Of a DNA stretch of 64,000 nt, positions 57,313 to 64,000 are shown in pieces. Both the position numbers and the translations under genes were made by a program. Every line of letters starts with the position of its first letter. Position 1 is the first letter of the stretch. This stretch comes from an uncultured Rickettsiales bacterium (GTDB taxonomy: Bacteria; Pseudomonadota; Alphaproteobacteria; Micavibrionales; GCA-2720935), in the NCBI GenBank assembly GCA_950054255.1, contig CATLOR010000004.1, forward strand, positions 62,001-126,000. The letters are read 5' to 3'. The notes under the pieces are model-generated. The model ran no database searches. It was not told where the DNA came from and saw only the letters and a program-made list of their open reading frames with translations.

Positions 57313-57573
57313 TTAATGAAGTGTTACAGTTTGTACATCATTGTGCCATGCGGCATGAATGGCTGTTTTCTCGTCAGGGAAAATACTGATTTGCTCGCCC
57401 GCAGCGTTATAAAGTGCATAAGCCATATTTCCTTCAATATAAATAGGGCGTACATAAAATAACCCTTCTTTTCCTAAATCTTTAAAAGCTTGGGGAGATA
57501 TATGGCGTAATGCATCTACAATTTCTGTTGAATTCTCTGACATCGAAAAACCTCTCTTATTCTCAATAGACAT
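57313..57573 (-). CDS. DUF1150 family small protein
   Basis: An 86-residue protein matching the alphaproteobacterial DUF1150 family. The core reads ISPQAFKDLGKEGLFYVRPI, then ALYNAAGEQISIFPD and a tail HAAWHNDVQTVTLH. The family is nearly always next to an Hsp20 gene, as here, and its function is unknown. Two starts are possible: ATG 57573 with AGGAG ten bases upstream, and ATG 57543 with GAGAGG seven bases upstream. Confidence 0.88.
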   Translation of the reverse strand: MSIENKRGFSMSENSTEIVDALRHISPQAFKDLGKEGLFYVRPIYIEGNMAYALYNAAGEQISIFPDEKTAIHAAWHNDVQTVTLH

Positions 57574-57631
57574 GCTAATTTTACTCCTAAAAGATGAATA
57601 TTCTGTTTAAAAGGGGATCAAGATTGAAAAT

Positions 57632-58087
57632 TTAATCTGTTTTTTTCGCTTCAATCGTCTTTGTTTTGGGAGTGTCAGTTGATGAGATCGATATTTTTCT
57701 GACATTAACTTCTGGCTCGATGCGATGTAAATCGATATTTAACAGGCCATTATCCATTGTCGCGCCATCAACTTCTATGCCATCGGCTAGCACAAAAGAG
57801 CGTTGGAATTGGCGTGTTGCTATACCGCGATGGATAAAGAGGCGATCTTCATCTGATGTTTCTTTGCGCCCTCTGATAACGAGTTGGTTATCTTCTATTT
57901 GTACAGATAAATCATCCATAGTAAAACCAGCAACCGCAAGTGTAATGCGTAGCTCGTTCTCACCCATTTGTTCAATGTTATAAGGGGGATAGCTATCAGA
58001 TGATTTTGCAATACGATCAAGTGTACGTTCAAATTGATCAAATCCTAGTAATAAAGGACTATCGAATAATGACAGACGTGTTGTCAT
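57632..58087 (-). CDS. Small heat-shock protein, Hsp20/alpha-crystallin family
   Basis: A 151-residue IbpA-like chaperone. The N-terminus LSLFDSPLLLGFDQFERTLD and YPPYNIE are typical of class A bacterial sHsps. The alpha-crystallin domain has ELRITLAVAGF, LVIRGRKE and RGIATRQFQRSFVLADGIEV, then GLLNIDL. It binds unfolding proteins under heat stress. The leader carries a predicted RNA thermometer and the promoter described separately. DUF1150 follows on the same strand. Confidence 0.96.
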   Translation of the reverse strand: MTTRLSLFDSPLLLGFDQFERTLDRIAKSSDSYPPYNIEQMGENELRITLAVAGFTMDDLSVQIEDNQLVIRGRKETSDEDRLFIHRGIATRQFQRSFVLADGIEVDGATMDNGLLNIDLHRIEPEVNVRKISISSTDTPKTKTIEAKKTD

Positions 58088-58089
58088 GG

Positions 58090-58156
58090 GTTTGTCTCCT
58101 TCTTTCGTTAAGCAAGGTTAAACATATAATACGAAGCCCAAATGAGGCGCTTCATT
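58090..58156 (-). promoter_or_regulatory. ROSE-like RNA thermometer in the hsp20 leader
   Basis: On the minus strand the hairpin next to the start codon pairs CUUGCUU (58116-58110) with AAGGAG (58101-58096), leaving one bulged G. An outer GUUU/AAAC stem (58123-58120 with 58093-58090) closes it. The UUGCU opposite an AGGA ribosome-binding site with a non-canonical G is the defining feature of ROSE elements, which melt on heating and free the ribosome-binding site. A second hairpin (GAAGC...GCTTC, 58133-58153) lies upstream. The loop of the main hairpin is eight bases. The prediction is by eye, and melting behaviour is untested. Confidence 0.7.
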
Positions 58157-58163
58157 ACATATA

Positions 58164-58193
58164 AGTATATCATAAGTGATAAAAATCAAGCAA
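58164..58193 (-). promoter_or_regulatory. Candidate promoter of hsp20
   Basis: On the minus strand TTGCTT (58193-58188) and TATACT (58169-58164) are 18 bp apart, placing the transcript start just before the predicted thermometer. The CTTG context could also suit RpoH, but the match is not decisive. Confidence 0.45.
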
Positions 58194-58228
58194 GAAAGAA
58201 GTAACAGAGCAAAACAAAAGGAGAGTTG

Positions 58229-58417
58229 TTATTTCTTCTTTTTCTCCTTAATGAATTCACGGTCACAATAACCGCACGTAATCATATCTGTGCCGTCGAA
58301 ACTATAATATACAGCAGGATGTCCTAAAGCACCGCCACCACCATCACACATGATTGTTTTGACAGAAGGATCAACTAAGATTTGTTCTGGCGCTTTTGTA
58401 ACTGTATCTTTTCCCAT
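58229..58417 (-). CDS. Small zinc-finger protein (zf-CHCC, NDUFS6-like)
   Basis: A 62-residue protein. Cys24, His33, Cys48 and Cys51 have the spacing of the zf-CHCC domain of mitochondrial complex I subunit NDUFS6, and GHPAVYYSFDG is a family block. In alphaproteobacteria this small zinc protein is an accessory subunit of NADH dehydrogenase. AAGGG lies upstream of the ATG. It sits 20 nt downstream of cysS on the same strand, so co-transcription is likely. The poly-Lys C-terminus is notable. Confidence 0.88.
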   Translation of the reverse strand: MGKDTVTKAPEQILVDPSVKTIMCDGGGGALGHPAVYYSFDGTDMITCGYCDREFIKEKKKK

Positions 58418-58437
58418 TTTTGTTATCCCTTTGTTTA

Positions 58438-59802
58438 TTATATATAATACCAGTTGGTTCCATCGGGGTTGTCTTTAAGGCCAATGCCTTGTTTGATTAA
58501 ATCATCTCTGATTTGATCGGCTTTGGCAAAGTCTTTTTCTTGTTTTGCTTTTTGACGTGCTTCAATCAATGAAATGATCGTTGTTTCATCCACAGATACG
58601 TTTTGTGTTTTAGAGGCAAACCATTCCGATGGTTTTTGTTGGAATAAACCGAGGAGATCTGACGCGCCTAAAAGATAAGCTTTTAAATCTTCTTTTGAGA
58701 GTGTTGTATCTTTTAATAAAGAAAAGAGTGTGGCAAATGCTTGAGGTGTATTCAAATCATTATTTAAGGCTTCTAACAGATCTGGATGAAAACGGGCCTC
58801 GACATGAACATCTTCAAGCTCTTCAAGGGTCTTATAGATCTTATCAAGATTGTTAATGCATTGATTTAAAATATCTTCTCCCCATATTAAAGGCTGACGG
58901 TAATGAGCAGAAAGAAGAGCCATGCGAAGCGCCTCTGGTGGATGTTCTTTGATTAAATCATGAATTAAAACGATGTTGCCTAGCGATTTTGACATTTTCT
59001 CAGAGCCCATATTTAAGAACCCATTATGTAGCCAGAAACGTGCAAAAGGCTTTCCGTCATGCGAACAGGTTGATTGGGCGATTTCATTTTCGTGATGTGG
59101 GAATGTTAAATCAATCCCTCCACAGTGAATATCAATGGTTTCTCCCAGATGTTTTTCAATCATAGCAGAGCATTCGATGTGCCAGCCTGGACGTCCACGT
59201 CCCCATGGGCTTTCCCATCCAGGTAAATCATCTGTTGAGGGTTTCCACAATACAAAATCTGAAGGATCTTTTTTATAAGAAGCAACATCAATACGAGCAC
59301 CAGCCAAAATTTCATCTTGTGAAGCGCGTGATAATTGTCCGTAATCTTTATAAGAAGGCACATGGAATAAGACGTGGCCATCCGCTTCATAGGCATGACC
59401 AGCTTCTAATAAACGCTCTAACATTGAAATAATTGTTTCAATCGTTTCTGTGGCCCTTGGCTGAATTGTGGGAGAAAGATTGCCTAAATCAGCGAGATCA
59501 TCTTGATAGATTTTTTCAAACTTACGTGTGATAACCGAAATATCGATTTTTTGCTCTTGCGCAGCTTTATTAATTTTATCATCAATATCAGTAATGTTGC
59601 GCGCATAAACAACATGATCATCACCATAGTGATGGCGGAGTACTCGGAATAAAACATCAAAAGCAACGGCTGAGCGTCCATTTCCAATATGAGCATAACT
59701 GTAAACGGTAGGTCCGCAGACATACATCGTAACGCGAGATGGATCTTCGGGGGTGAATTCTTCTTTTTTTCTTGATAAGCTGTTGTAAAGTTTTAAAGTC
59801 AT
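58438..59802 (-). CDS. cysS: Cysteinyl-tRNA synthetase
   Basis: A 454-residue class I synthetase charging tRNA-Cys. It has the zinc-ligand Cys of MYVCGPTVY, the HIGH-like HIGNGRS, GWHIECSAM, FPHHENE and KMSKSLGN. The C-terminal RQKAKQEKDFAKADQIRDDL helix is typical. The length is normal for bacterial CysS. No strong ribosome-binding site precedes ATG 59802. Confidence 0.98.
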   Translation of the reverse strand: MTLKLYNSLSRKKEEFTPEDPSRVTMYVCGPTVYSYAHIGNGRSAVAFDVLFRVLRHHYGDDHVVYARNITDIDDKINKAAQEQKIDISVITRKFEKIYQDDLADLGNLSPTIQPRATETIETIISMLERLLEAGHAYEADGHVLFHVPSYKDYGQLSRASQDEILAGARIDVASYKKDPSDFVLWKPSTDDLPGWESPWGRGRPGWHIECSAMIEKHLGETIDIHCGGIDLTFPHHENEIAQSTCSHDGKPFARFWLHNGFLNMGSEKMSKSLGNIVLIHDLIKEHPPEALRMALLSAHYRQPLIWGEDILNQCINNLDKIYKTLEELEDVHVEARFHPDLLEALNNDLNTPQAFATLFSLLKDTTLSKEDLKAYLLGASDLLGLFQQKPSEWFASKTQNVSVDETTIISLIEARQKAKQEKDFAKADQIRDDLIKQGIGLKDNPDGTNWYYI

Positions 59803-59901
59803 AGCTATATAAAAATCCTTGAATGAAATATTTGTATCTATTCTTATAGCAAAAAGAAGAGTAAGATACAGCCCTTAAAATAAGGAAATGATACGAAAAC
59901 A

Positions 59902-61230
59902 ATGATGTATGAATCGTCATATACAAAAGGCCTCTCTGGAACGGTGCTTATTCCTGGTGATAAGTCTATTTCTCACCGTGCGGTAATGTTTTCGGCTTTG
60001 GCTGAAGGGCGTTCAAAAATCGAAGGGTTATTAGAAGGGGACGATGTATTGGCAACAGCTTCTATTATGGAAGCATTAGGTGCGGATATTGAGAAAAAAG
60101 ACGGTATTTATTTTGTAGATGGTGTTGGATTTAGAGGGGTGGAAAAACCGCTTGAGCTTCTTGATTGTGGTAACAGTGGGACATCTATGCGCTTACTCTC
60201 TGGCTTACTTGCAGGACAACAAATTGAGGCAACATTAATAGGGGATGTTTCGTTATCAAATAGACCGATGAAACGTGTTTTGACACCATTAAGCCAAATG
60301 GGTGCTTCTGTTGATGCTAAAGATGATATTTATCCACCATTAGTTATTCGACCAGCAACGTTAAAGCCAATTACATACAGATTACCTGTTGCTTCGGCAC
60401 AAGTAAAGTCATGCATTCTTCTTGCTGGGCTTTGTTGTGATGGCATGACAACAGTTATTGAAACTGAAAAAAGCCGTGATCATACAGAAAAGATGCTAAA
60501 CGCTTTTGGTGCTCATGTCATTGTTGAAGAAAAACAAGATGAAACGCATATATCTGTTCAAGGTCGTCCTGTTTTGCGTGCTACAGATATTCGTGTGCCT
60601 GCAGATCCAAGCTCAGCTGCTTTTTTCATTGTTGCAGCGTTGATCACAGAAGGATCGGAATTATTCTTACCTAATATCATGTTGAATGAAACGAGAACGG
60701 GATTGATTACAACATTGTTAGAAATGGGTGCGGATATTCAAATTACAAATGAGCGTGAAGAAAATGCGGAAAAAGTCGGTGATATTACGGTTAGGTCAAG
60801 TGATCTACAAGGAATTGAAGTGCCTGCAAGTCGCGCTGTGAGCATGATTGATGAATATCCTATTTTATCGATTGCTGCTGCTTGTGCGCGCGGTCAAACG
60901 GTAATGCATGGGATCAAAGAACTGCGTGTGAAAGAAACAGATCGTATTGCAGCCATGGAAGCAGGATTGAAATCATGTGGTGTTTCAGTTGTTTCAACAG
61001 ATGATAGTATGACAGTGTCAGGCGCCGATACAATTGAGCCAACGTCTTTCATTCAAACGCATCACGATCATAGAATTGCGATGAGTTTTTTGACATTAGG
61101 ATTAGTGAGTACCCAAGACATAGTCATTGATGATATATCGATGATTAAAACATCTTTTCCAAATTTCTTGGATCTTATGGAGATGTGTGGAGCGAATATG
61201 AAACCATTTGTAAAAAGAGGAGTCGCATGA
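59902..61230 (+). CDS. aroA: 3-phosphoshikimate 1-carboxyvinyltransferase (EPSP synthase)
   Basis: A 442-residue shikimate-pathway enzyme joining phosphoenolpyruvate to shikimate 3-phosphate. The N-terminal GDKSISHRAVMFSALA, the LDCGNSGTSMRLLSG segment and the catalytic VKETDRIA plus HHDHRIAMS near the end are clear. The N-terminal PEP loop and the SAQVKSCILLAG segment place it near class II-type enzymes, but I would not assign a class by eye. Two adjacent ATG codons (59902 and 59905) are possible starts. Its stop TGA overlaps the cmk ATG. Confidence 0.98.
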   Translation: MMYESSYTKGLSGTVLIPGDKSISHRAVMFSALAEGRSKIEGLLEGDDVLATASIMEALGADIEKKDGIYFVDGVGFRGVEKPLELLDCGNSGTSMRLLSGLLAGQQIEATLIGDVSLSNRPMKRVLTPLSQMGASVDAKDDIYPPLVIRPATLKPITYRLPVASAQVKSCILLAGLCCDGMTTVIETEKSRDHTEKMLNAFGAHVIVEEKQDETHISVQGRPVLRATDIRVPADPSSAAFFIVAALITEGSELFLPNIMLNETRTGLITTLLEMGADIQITNEREENAEKVGDITVRSSDLQGIEVPASRAVSMIDEYPILSIAAACARGQTVMHGIKELRVKETDRIAAMEAGLKSCGVSVVSTDDSMTVSGADTIEPTSFIQTHHDHRIAMSFLTLGLVSTQDIVIDDISMIKTSFPNFLDLMEMCGANMKPFVKRGVA

Positions 61231-61892
61231 CATTTGTAATCGCTGTTGATGGAACTGCAGCAAGTGGAAAAGGAACAATTTCTGAACGATTGGCAAAACG
61301 ATATGGTTTTGACTATATGGATACAGGTGTATTATATCGCGGAACGGGCGTTATTACAAAACGCGATTTTGGTGATCCTCTTGAGGAAGCATTTGCCGTT
61401 AAGGGGGCTCAGCGCTTAGCAAATAATTTCCCTCATATTTTAGATGGTATTGATCTTAGAACCGATGAGGCAGGACGCAATGCCTCTGTGGTTGGAAAAC
61501 ACCCTCAAGTGCGACAAGTCTTGTTTCAAATGCAACGCGATTTTGGTTTGAACGCGACAACGGGTGCTATCCTAGATGGGCGTGATATTGGTTCTGTTAT
61601 TTTCCCTGAAGCACAAGTGAAACTGTTTGTGGATGCCGATATCGAAATCCGCACGCAACGTCGTTATAAAGATCTAAAAGAAAGAGAACCAGACCTTTCT
61701 TTTGATACATTGCTTGAGGAAATGAAAATCAGAGATGAACGTGATAAAAATCGTGAAAGCGCGCCGCTTATTCCTATGCCGGATTCTATTATAATTGATA
61801 GTACTTCGATGGGTATTGATGAGGTAATGGCATATGTCAGAGAGCGTGTCGATCCGATTATTGACAAATTTTTCCCGAAAAAAGCGCTTTAA
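61227..61892 (+). CDS. cmk: Cytidylate kinase
   Basis: A 221-residue kinase phosphorylating CMP and dCMP. The P-loop AVDGTAASGKGTISERLA is at the N-terminus, followed by YMDTGVLYR, LDGRDIGSVIFP and the lid RDERDKNRESAPL. ATG 61227 has GAGGAG upstream and overlaps the aroA stop (ATGA), so the two are coupled. rpsA follows, as in most alphaproteobacteria. Confidence 0.98.
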   Translation: MTFVIAVDGTAASGKGTISERLAKRYGFDYMDTGVLYRGTGVITKRDFGDPLEEAFAVKGAQRLANNFPHILDGIDLRTDEAGRNASVVGKHPQVRQVLFQMQRDFGLNATTGAILDGRDIGSVIFPEAQVKLFVDADIEIRTQRRYKDLKEREPDLSFDTLLEEMKIRDERDKNRESAPLIPMPDSIIIDSTSMGIDEVMAYVRERVDPIIDKFFPKKAL

Positions 61893-61959
61893 AGCTTGAA
61901 ATTCTTTTAAATATGGGGTATTTCACACTCATCTTATAAGAAAGTGAGGACTAATATCC

Positions 61960-63753
61960 ATGGCAAAAGCCGCAAAAACAACTAACCAAATGCCAGACTT
62001 TGGCGCAGAGAGCTTTGAAGCTCTTTTAAATCAATCAATGAATAACTCTGAATCTTTTGAAGGTCAGGTTGTCGAAGGGACAATCGTTTCAATCGATAAA
62101 GAAGCAGTAATCGTTGATGTCGGTCTAAAATCAGAAGGCCGTATTGCAATTAAAGAATTCCAAACACCAGGTGAAACAGCTGAACTTAACATTGGCGACA
62201 AAGTTGAAGTTTATGTTGATCGCTTAGAAGATCGTAATGGAGATGCTGTATTATCACGTGAAAAAGCACGTCGTGAAGAAGCTTGGGGTGAACTCGAGAA
62301 ATTACACGAAGCTGAAGAGCGTGTTAATGGTATCATCTTCAATCGTGTTAAAGGTGGTTTCACAGTTGACCTACAAGGTGCTGTTGCCTTCCTACCAGGA
62401 TCTCAAGTTGATATTCGCCCAGTTAAAGATGCAAGCCCATTAATGGGTGTGCCTCAACCATTCGTTATTTTGAAAATGGACCGTGCTCGTGGCAACATCG
62501 TTGTATCACGTCGTGCAGTACTTGAAGAGAGCCGTGCTGAAGCGCGTAGCGAAATCATGTCTGATATTAAAGAAGGTTCAATTCTTGACGGTGTGGTTAA
62601 AAATATCACTGATTACGGTGCGTTCATCGATCTTGGTGGTGTTGATGGTCTGTTACACGTAACAGATATTTCTTGGAGCCGTATCTCTCACCCATCAGAA
62701 GTTCTTGAAATTGGTCAAACAATTAAAGTTCAGGTGATTAAGTTCAACGAAGAGAACCAACGTATTTCACTTGGTATGAAGCAATTGATCGAAGATCCTT
62801 GGGTTTCTGCAGCAGCGAACTTCAAACAAGATATGAAAGTAACAGGTAAAGTAACAAACATCACAGATTACGGTGCGTTCATCGAATTAGGTGATGGTGT
62901 TGAAGGTCTTGTTCACGTATCTGAGATGTCTTGGACAAAGAAAAATGTTCACCCATCGAAAGTTGTTTCGGTTGGTCAAGAGATTGAAGTACTTGTTCTT
63001 GATGTTGATATGGACAAGCGCCGTATTTCACTTGGTATCAAACAAATATCTGACAACCCATGGTTGACGTTTGCTGATCAATACCCACAAGGTACAGTTC
63101 TTGAAGGAACAGTTACAAATATTACTGAATTTGGAGTATTTGTACGTCTTGCAGACGATCTTGAAGGTATGGTTCACGTATCTGATTTGTCTTGGGATCA
63201 AGAAGGTGATGATGTTATCAAAACATATTCTGTTGATGATAAAATCGAAGTTAAGATTCTTGAAATTGATCCAGAGAAGGAACGTATTTCTCTTGGTGTT
63301 AAGCAATTATCAGAAGATCCATTTGAAGGAAATGCTGATACGTTGAAAAAAGGATCTGTTGTTACATGTACAATCGCAGAAATTGACGGTACTAAAGGTA
63401 TCCAAGTTACTGTTGAAGAAGGTGTAACAGGATATGTTAAGAAAGTTGACCTTTCTCGTGATAAAGCAGAACAACGCACAGATCGTTTTGCTGTTGGCGA
63501 AAAAGTTGATGCGAAAGTATTAAGCGTTGATAAGAAAACACGTCAGTTGTCACTATCGATCAAAGCGCGTGAACTTGATGAAGATAAAGCTGCTTTAAAA
63601 CAGTATGGTTCTTCTGATAGTGGTGCTTCTCTTGGTGATATCTTGGGTGCTGCTATGCAAGCCAAAGAAGGTGATGCTGAAGCGCCTAAAGCTGAGGAAA
63701 AGAAAGCAACTAAGAAAAAAACAACAAAGAAAAAAGAAGACGCAGCTGAATAA
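61960..63753 (+). CDS. rpsA: 30S ribosomal protein S1
   Basis: A 597-residue protein with six S1 RNA-binding repeats, starting at about 35, 118, 205, 290, 376 and 462. The third to fifth share the NITDYGAF or NITEFGVF block. S1 anchors mRNA on the 30S subunit. The C-terminus is a Lys/Ala/Glu-rich low-complexity tail of ~30 residues, giving a protein somewhat longer than the usual ~560. Upstream, TTGAAA (61896-61901) with a poor TATTTC 17 bp later might be its own promoter. A strong terminator follows, and ihfB is not next. Confidence 0.98.
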   Translation: MAKAAKTTNQMPDFGAESFEALLNQSMNNSESFEGQVVEGTIVSIDKEAVIVDVGLKSEGRIAIKEFQTPGETAELNIGDKVEVYVDRLEDRNGDAVLSREKARREEAWGELEKLHEAEERVNGIIFNRVKGGFTVDLQGAVAFLPGSQVDIRPVKDASPLMGVPQPFVILKMDRARGNIVVSRRAVLEESRAEARSEIMSDIKEGSILDGVVKNITDYGAFIDLGGVDGLLHVTDISWSRISHPSEVLEIGQTIKVQVIKFNEENQRISLGMKQLIEDPWVSAAANFKQDMKVTGKVTNITDYGAFIELGDGVEGLVHVSEMSWTKKNVHPSKVVSVGQEIEVLVLDVDMDKRRISLGIKQISDNPWLTFADQYPQGTVLEGTVTNITEFGVFVRLADDLEGMVHVSDLSWDQEGDDVIKTYSVDDKIEVKILEIDPEKERISLGVKQLSEDPFEGNADTLKKGSVVTCTIAEIDGTKGIQVTVEEGVTGYVKKVDLSRDKAEQRTDRFAVGEKVDAKVLSVDKKTRQLSLSIKARELDEDKAALKQYGSSDSGASLGDILGAAMQAKEGDAEAPKAEEKKATKKKTTKKKEDAAE

Positions 63754-63787
63754 TCTCAAGCGATTCTTATTTCATTATAATTTAGCC

Positions 63788-63822
63788 AAAATGCCCCACC
63801 TTTATAGTGGGGCATTTTTTTT
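63788..63822 (+). terminator. Rho-independent terminator of rpsA
   Basis: AAAATGCCCCAC (63788-63799) and GTGGGGCATTTT (63807-63818) form a 12-bp stem with a 7-nt loop and a run of T. It lies about 35 nt after the rpsA stop. Confidence 0.92.
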
Positions 63823-63884
63823 ATTTGATTTTTTTAGAGAAACCGTCACACTCAAAGAACAATTTTTGAAAAAAGAGGATGATT

Positions 63885-64000
63885 ATGAGCGATATATCAA
63901 TGTGGTCCCCAAGTGAAGACAGTGTTAAGAAGAGCCAGATGTGGCAGTTAAAAGAGCTGATTTCTGAGAAAGAAGGTGTATCTCTAGAAAGCTATCAAGA
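63885..64000 (+). CDS. Start of a putative acyl-CoA synthetase (acetoacetyl-CoA synthetase-like), 3' partial
   Basis: Only the first 38 codons are inside the window. The ATG has AGAGGA a few bases upstream. The start MSDISMWSPSEDSVKKSQM resembles the N-terminus of acetoacetate-CoA ligases, where a Trp-[ST]-Pro-[ST] block followed by a short helix is usual. This is too short for a firm call, and another acetyl-CoA-synthetase-like enzyme is equally possible. Confidence 0.5.
   Translation, partial: MSDISMWSPSEDSVKKSQMWQLKELISEKEGVSLESYQ

Noticed and set aside
57666..57983. Open frame of 105 codons antisense to hsp20
   Set aside because: It lies wholly within the Hsp20 coding region on the other strand, has no ribosome-binding site and no family-like sequence.
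1..64000. Mobile elements, CRISPR arrays, prophage genes, tRNA or rRNA genes
   Set aside because: I saw no transposase, integrase, phage protein, regular repeat-spacer array or cloverleaf-like sequence, and nearly all sequence is accounted for by core genes.

Overview
This window is a gene-dense, AT-rich stretch (roughly 60 % A+T by eye) of what is almost certainly an alphaproteobacterial chromosome. The gene content argues for this: a giant ~1,600-residue NAD-glutamate dehydrogenase, 5-aminolevulinate synthase (the C4 haem route), ChvI/ChvG, a DivL-type kinase with Tyr in place of the phospho-acceptor His, an FzlA-like FtsZ-binding GST fold, alphaproteobacterial AddA/AddB, DUF1150 next to Hsp20, a bacterial NDUFS6-type zinc protein, and the order ubiA-rsmE. 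Complete tryptophan, shikimate and TCA enzymes suggest a metabolically competent, low-GC lineage rather than a strongly reduced endosymbiont. I cannot name a genus. I see no insertion sequence, prophage, CRISPR array, tRNA or rRNA gene.

Layout. 1-8 kb: the end of a hybrid histidine kinase, gmhA on the opposite strand, and the giant glutamate dehydrogenase. 8-17 kb: ubiA and rsmE, a tandem pair of unrecognised paralogues, a MAPEG protein, tldD and lepA on the minus strand, then two unrecognised convergent genes. 17-25 kb: acnA, a small acidic orphan, a 379-bp intergenic region that looks like a small-RNA gene, pyruvate kinase and a GGDEF/EAL protein. 24.8-30 kb: a YceI / cytochrome b561 / YceI operon, fzlA, an SDR protein and a PAS histidine kinase. 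30-35 kb: a tight ihfB-lapA-pyrF-trpF-trpB-trpA-accD operon. 35-46 kb: a YHYH protein, chvI-chvG, ahcY, divL, an M3 peptidase, an orphan membrane protein and a ferredoxin-NADP reductase. 46-54.5 kb: tsaE, a MurU-like nucleotidyltransferase, addB, addA, trxA. 54.5-64 kb: hemA, a ribokinase-family kinase with a phosphoribosyltransferase, hsp20 with DUF1150, a zinc protein, cysS, then aroA-cmk-rpsA and the start of an acyl-CoA synthetase-like gene.

Several conserved alphaproteobacterial clusters are present but interrupted. aroA-cmk-rpsA is about 30 kb from ihfB-lapA-pyrF-trpFBA-accD, with which it is commonly continuous. hprK-manX-ptsH is absent between chvG and ahcY, amgK between tsaE and the nucleotidyltransferase, folC after accD, and gshA after rsmE. 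Three cell-cycle or envelope regulators (DivL, ChvGI, FzlA) lie within 16 kb.

The most interesting items are non-coding. One is a predicted ROSE-type RNA thermometer in the 5' leader of hsp20. The other is a candidate sRNA in the acnA-pykA interval with a long hairpin exposing a CCCUCC loop and its own terminator. The tandem paralogues at 9.7-11.7 kb are the best candidates for an undescribed protein family. All statements come from reading the sequence; no database search was run.
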